DNA from: Paratrimastix pyriformis
Taxonomy: Eukaryota > Preaxostyla > Paratrimastigidae
Direction of reading: 5' to 3'
Length of the DNA: 64,000 bases
NCBI GenBank assembly: GCA_027972325.1
Contig: JAPMOS010000071.1
Span: forward strand, 1 to 64,000
The notes beneath the pieces are model-generated. The model was given only the letters and a program-made list of their open reading frames with translations. It was not told the origin of the DNA and made no database searches. The position numbers and the translations under genes are program-made. Below, piece by piece: positions 61,303-64,000 of this stretch (positions within the stretch are counted from its first letter, which is position 1; every line of letters starts with the position of its first letter).

Positions 61303-62633
61303 GGACGATGATGACTGGATGATGATGATTGGATGATGATGATTGGATAATGATGATGATGATGACAGGATGATGATGATGACAGGGATGATGATGATGA
61401 CAGGATGATGATGATGAGGATGATTGGATGATGCTGGTGATGATTGAAGATGGTGATGACGATTGGATGATGATGCCAGACCATGGTCCGACCAACTGCT
61501 GGTTGCCGGAGGGGCTGCGGCCCCCGTAGGTTGGGGCGGCGGGGGTGAGGGGGATGGAGACGAGGCCGGGGAGAGCGCCGCCGGCGAGGTGGATGATGCC
61601 GGGGGTGGGAGCACCTCGTCCCTGCAAGACAAGGGGGGGAGGCAGGGGATCGTGTGGTGAGTGGATGATGCCGGGGGTCGGGGCGGTGAAGTGGTGGAGG
61701 AGGGCAGGCGATGAACGGACGATTCGAGTTCCTGATAGAGCCCCGCCAATGGGTCCTCGTCCACGGCCGTCGTGTGCCGTGCCGACGAGAGCTCCCGAAA
61801 TGGCGGTGGTGTCTGCAGAACCCCCAGAGTTGAATCCACGTCCGGCATTTTGGAAAAATCGTGGAGGAGACACAGACCCTTTGGGGGGTGCCAAGGGGTG
61901 CAGGTGATGGGGGCAGTCCCACGGGGGTCTTGCTACTCGATAGTCCAGAATCGGGAGTTGATGTGGGTATCACCTCGGGTTGTATCGCAATCCAACTCAC
62001 GTGGTCTTTGCACCACCGAACAAGTTTATACAGGCGGGACATGGCCTCGGAGGGATCCTCTTGATGGAGTGGGAGTCGTGCGTAGAGCAGACGCAGTGCG
62101 AAGGGAATAAAAAGTTCTGTGGATGGGACGGGAGAGAGAGACGATCAGATCATCTGCGAAGGCCGACCGGACCATGTGATGTCAGCATGATTGAGGAAAA
62201 TGGGGCGAACTCGACGTCCACCTCTGAATATTTCCCTAATTTGTACCAACAAATGGCTCGGCACATGAGAATCCGTGGCCGATGGGTGTGCCAGAGAGCT
62301 TGGGGAAGGAGATCGGTCAAATCGAGGGCCGACATCCAGGACTCGTGTTGCTGTGGGATGGATGAGGGGACTGGAGAGAGGGGGCGAAAAATTACAGAAC
62401 CATCAAAAGCTTCAGAGATTGCACCGTCTTCGGGAGGTCCGAGGCGCGCAAACGAGGTCGAGATTGCACATTCCGGGTGAGGAAAGCCAGCACGGGGTCC
62501 GAAAGGGACGGAGCAGCCGGGGGAGGTTTCCTGTAGGTGGCAGGAGGGGGCTGAAACTCTGTGGAAAACTGCGAGAGCGGATCCACTTCAAGAGGCGAAG
62601 AAAGGGATAGCCTGTTTGACCCGCAGGGACCAT
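59059..62633 (-). CDS. TRAPPC12: TRAPP complex subunit 12 (TPR protein)
   Basis: TRAPPC12 is a TPR subunit of the TRAPPIII vesicle-tethering complex that works with Rab GTPases at the Golgi and in autophagy. Exons follow the family order: DPLSQFSTEF and VLAFLTRNVQSRPRLRASDL (62590-62420), RAICWYKLGKYSEVDVEFAP (62260), FALRLLYARLPLHQEDPSEA (62100), a Pro/Ser-rich insert (61850-61500), RQDLVRVYLALATFHTGRKD (61160), GQMGDLAGAQRAVARMEQTA (60530), GDTDAAIGHFKAVLELEPTN (60180), CYLMKVRVDEAITTLEQCIR (59810) and NLAQLYDIGHPRATERKSLL near the stop at 59059. The start may be the ATG at 62633 with a tiny intron of about 35 bases, because no in-frame ATG precedes VDPLSQF. GAT arrays fill two introns. Confidence 0.82.
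59870..59895 (+). repeat. GGT microsatellite after a G run
   Basis: G11 then about eight GGT triplets, in a TRAPPC12 intron. GATGGATG tetramers precede it. Confidence 0.9.
60020..60095 (+). repeat. GATGCT hexamer array and duplicated exon edge
   Basis: GATGCT repeats are bracketed by two copies of GGCGGCGGCTGTGTTCGTCG plus GCTCCA (59997 and 60111). Only the right copy continues into the TPR exon. Confidence 0.85.
60547..60790 (+). repeat. GAT / GATTGG array
   Basis: Composite GAT repeat in a TRAPPC12 intron. Confidence 0.95.
61218..61475 (+). repeat. GAT / GATTGG / GACAGG array
   Basis: Second GAT array in a TRAPPC12 intron. Confidence 0.95.
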
Positions 62634-63777
62634 GACCTCAGAGCGAAAACCTTACGCCGCCCTTGAGCGGCTGAGTGAGTTCTGCCATTCATGCACGCAA
62701 TCGGTCGGGCATGTTGCGGGACCTTTACGAATTCCGCCAACAAGGGAACAGCTCGAAGATCTCGCCCGGCATCTGCACAACTCATCGGGTAAGCTTGCCC
62801 TGATGTTTGCCAAGATCATCCCCGATGAACCCGTATGTGCCCCAATGATCGCCACCTTTCAGGACGCCGTGGGACACCTGTGCACTTATTTCTCCACTTT
62901 ATCGTCGTACGCCTCCGCTGTCCTCCGCGTCCGCATTCAGGAGGAGGCCGTGGGGATTTTCACTGCCATTGAGGAATACGTTGAGGCACTCTCGCTGGCC
63001 TGCGTCACCCAGACCGTCCCCGAAGACAATGCCCACGTCGCCAAGCTCTGGGATCGATGCGATTCCGTGGCGCGGATGGAACTCACCAACCGCGAGGCCG
63101 TTCTGAGGCGACTCAAGGTGGTGTTTTCCCAGATGTCCGACGTGCAACGAGAGATTTCCGAAATCACTCCGTCCACCACCGGCAAAGCATCGGACGCATC
63201 CCCGCCGGCGGCCGCTCCGCCCCCGGCCGTTGAGGGTGTGACCCACGACGAGGACGACGAGGACGAGGACGACTTTTTCGATGATGACGAGGACGAGTGG
63301 GACCCGGTGGAGTTCTCCCGGGTACCCTGCGTCGGGTTGCTGGTGAAGGTGGGCAACAGCCTCATCAACAAGCTCACCACCAGCTTTGTACCTGCCTGCG
63401 CTTTTGCGGACCTTCCCCCGTCGACTGCCGCCGCCGCCGCCACCACCACCACCCCTGCCACCGCCACTGCCACCATCCCGTCCACGGCTGCCGCCGTTGT
63501 CGCTGCGACCCCGGTCCCCCTTCTCGATGACCTGGTTCCCCTGTGCCAGACGTGTGCGGAGTGCGCCGACACTCTGATGGTGTCGCTGTACCCCCCGCAG
63601 AACGTCACGGCGCTGGCGACGAACAGCCGCGAGTACCTGGGGGCATGCCGGCACATTCTGGGGGTGGTCCGCGGGCTGGCCACCGCCCACCCGGAGGTCT
63701 CTGCGGCATGGGTGGAAGTGGTGGAACGACTCTTGCAACAAGCACACACCGATCTGGGCAAGGCCCTCCATCAATGA
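62632..63777 (+). CDS. CCNDBP1: Cyclin-D1-binding protein 1 homologue (GCIP family)
   Basis: GCIP/CCNDBP1 proteins are helical and bind cyclin D and bHLH partners. A single open frame of 381 residues, close to the usual 350-360, runs from the ATG at 62632 to 63777 without introns, unlike its neighbours. It is almost all helix (LAFAKIIPDE-type repeats such as QLEDLARHLHNSSGKLALMF), has the central acidic stretch typical of the family (DEDDEDEDDFFDDDEDEWDP), followed by a second helical half (VGLLVKVGNSLINKLTTSFV, and LVPLCQTCAECADTLMVSLY). An Ala/Thr insert lies near 63425-63510. The call rests on length, helix pattern and the acid block. It diverges from TRAPPC12 with almost no spacer. Confidence 0.65.
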   Translation: MTSERKPYAALERLSEFCHSCTQSVGHVAGPLRIPPTREQLEDLARHLHNSSGKLALMFAKIIPDEPVCAPMIATFQDAVGHLCTYFSTLSSYASAVLRVRIQEEAVGIFTAIEEYVEALSLACVTQTVPEDNAHVAKLWDRCDSVARMELTNREAVLRRLKVVFSQMSDVQREISEITPSTTGKASDASPPAAAPPPAVEGVTHDEDDEDEDDFFDDDEDEWDPVEFSRVPCVGLLVKVGNSLINKLTTSFVPACAFADLPPSTAAAAATTTTPATATATIPSTAAAVVAATPVPLLDDLVPLCQTCAECADTLMVSLYPPQNVTALATNSREYLGACRHILGVVRGLATAHPEVSAAWVEVVERLLQQAHTDLGKALHQ

Positions 63778-64000
63778 GAGTTGGCGGACGATTGGCATCA
63801 ATTCCCTCCCTCCCTCCTCCTCCTCATCTTCCTCATCTTCCTCCTTCTTATTTTTTCTCTTCTTTTTGGTTCGCTTTTTCTTACCAGCCAACACGAACAC
63901 GCTCATTTTTCTGCTCCGGCATTTCCGCTTACACCCCGGGGGCGCATCGACTGATCAAAGCCGCTATTTCCGGCAGCCAGTTTCGGGCGAATGCCCGTCA
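63778..64000. other. 3' flank with CTCCTC/CTTCTT tract
   Basis: Pyrimidine-rich sequence (63805-63880) downstream of the stop. No further gene is seen before the window ends. Confidence 0.5.

Noticed and set aside
62899-63906. Minus-strand ORF starting MSVFVLAGKKKRTKKKRKNK
   Set aside because: It is antisense to the CCNDBP1 homologue over most of its length. The Lys/Glu-rich start comes from a CTTCTT tract. A GTAAGA donor-like site after the seventh codon is noted but nothing supports a further exon.

Overview
The window is nuclear DNA of a unicellular eukaryote. It has GT-AG introns in almost every gene, GC-rich exons, long microsatellites, one Pol III type tRNA gene, and eukaryote-specific families (TRAPPC12, TRM13, F-box, Ras/Rab GTPase, cyclin-D-binding protein). 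All three stop codons are used, so the standard code fits. I cannot fix the lineage from sequence alone. A GC-rich, intron-rich free-living protist fits (I considered Preaxostyla such as Paratrimastix, but this is a guess).

Layout. 1-399: broken copy of the 5' end of the gene at 8521. 906-1420 (-): uncertain small membrane gene. 2350-4463 (-): alpha-amylase-like GH13 gene with homopolymer frameshifts. 5555-8521 (-): secreted, probably GPI-anchored protein. 8925-11603 (+): Gln/Pro-rich nuclear-type protein. 11920-15207 (+): second GH13-like domain running into a CHAT (caspase-fold) protease domain. 15683-20117 (+): leucine-rich protein running into a zinc-ribbon and CHAT protease. 20.8-29 kb: four copies of an unusual F-box plus Ras-like GTPase fusion (one canonical, two with altered G motifs, one broken) around a RING-TPR gene and broken copies of its last exon. 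29167-33969 (-): dihydropyrimidinase. 34053-36621 (+): secreted glycerophosphodiester phosphodiesterase. 37323-49516 (-): very intron-rich unrecognised gene or genes. 49596-51576 (+): TRM13 tRNA methyltransferase. 51973-58847 (-): third CHAT protease with downstream LRR exons, one repeat per exon. 58931-59001 (-): tRNA-Arg(TCG). 59059-62633 (-): TRAPPC12. 62632-63777 (+): cyclin-D1-binding protein 1 homologue.

The strongest lead is the set of three CHAT-domain proteins within 47 kb, each joined to a different partner (GH13, N-terminal LRR, C-terminal LRR). The second is the F-box-GTPase family, where the P-loop lysine is replaced by threonine in three of four copies. Three families of short dispersed elements and many partial exon duplications lie in the introns and gaps. 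Several frame breaks sit in homopolymers, so some apparent pseudogenes may be assembly indels. Exon boundaries given as approximate were inferred by eye from reading frames, GT-AG sites and family similarity.
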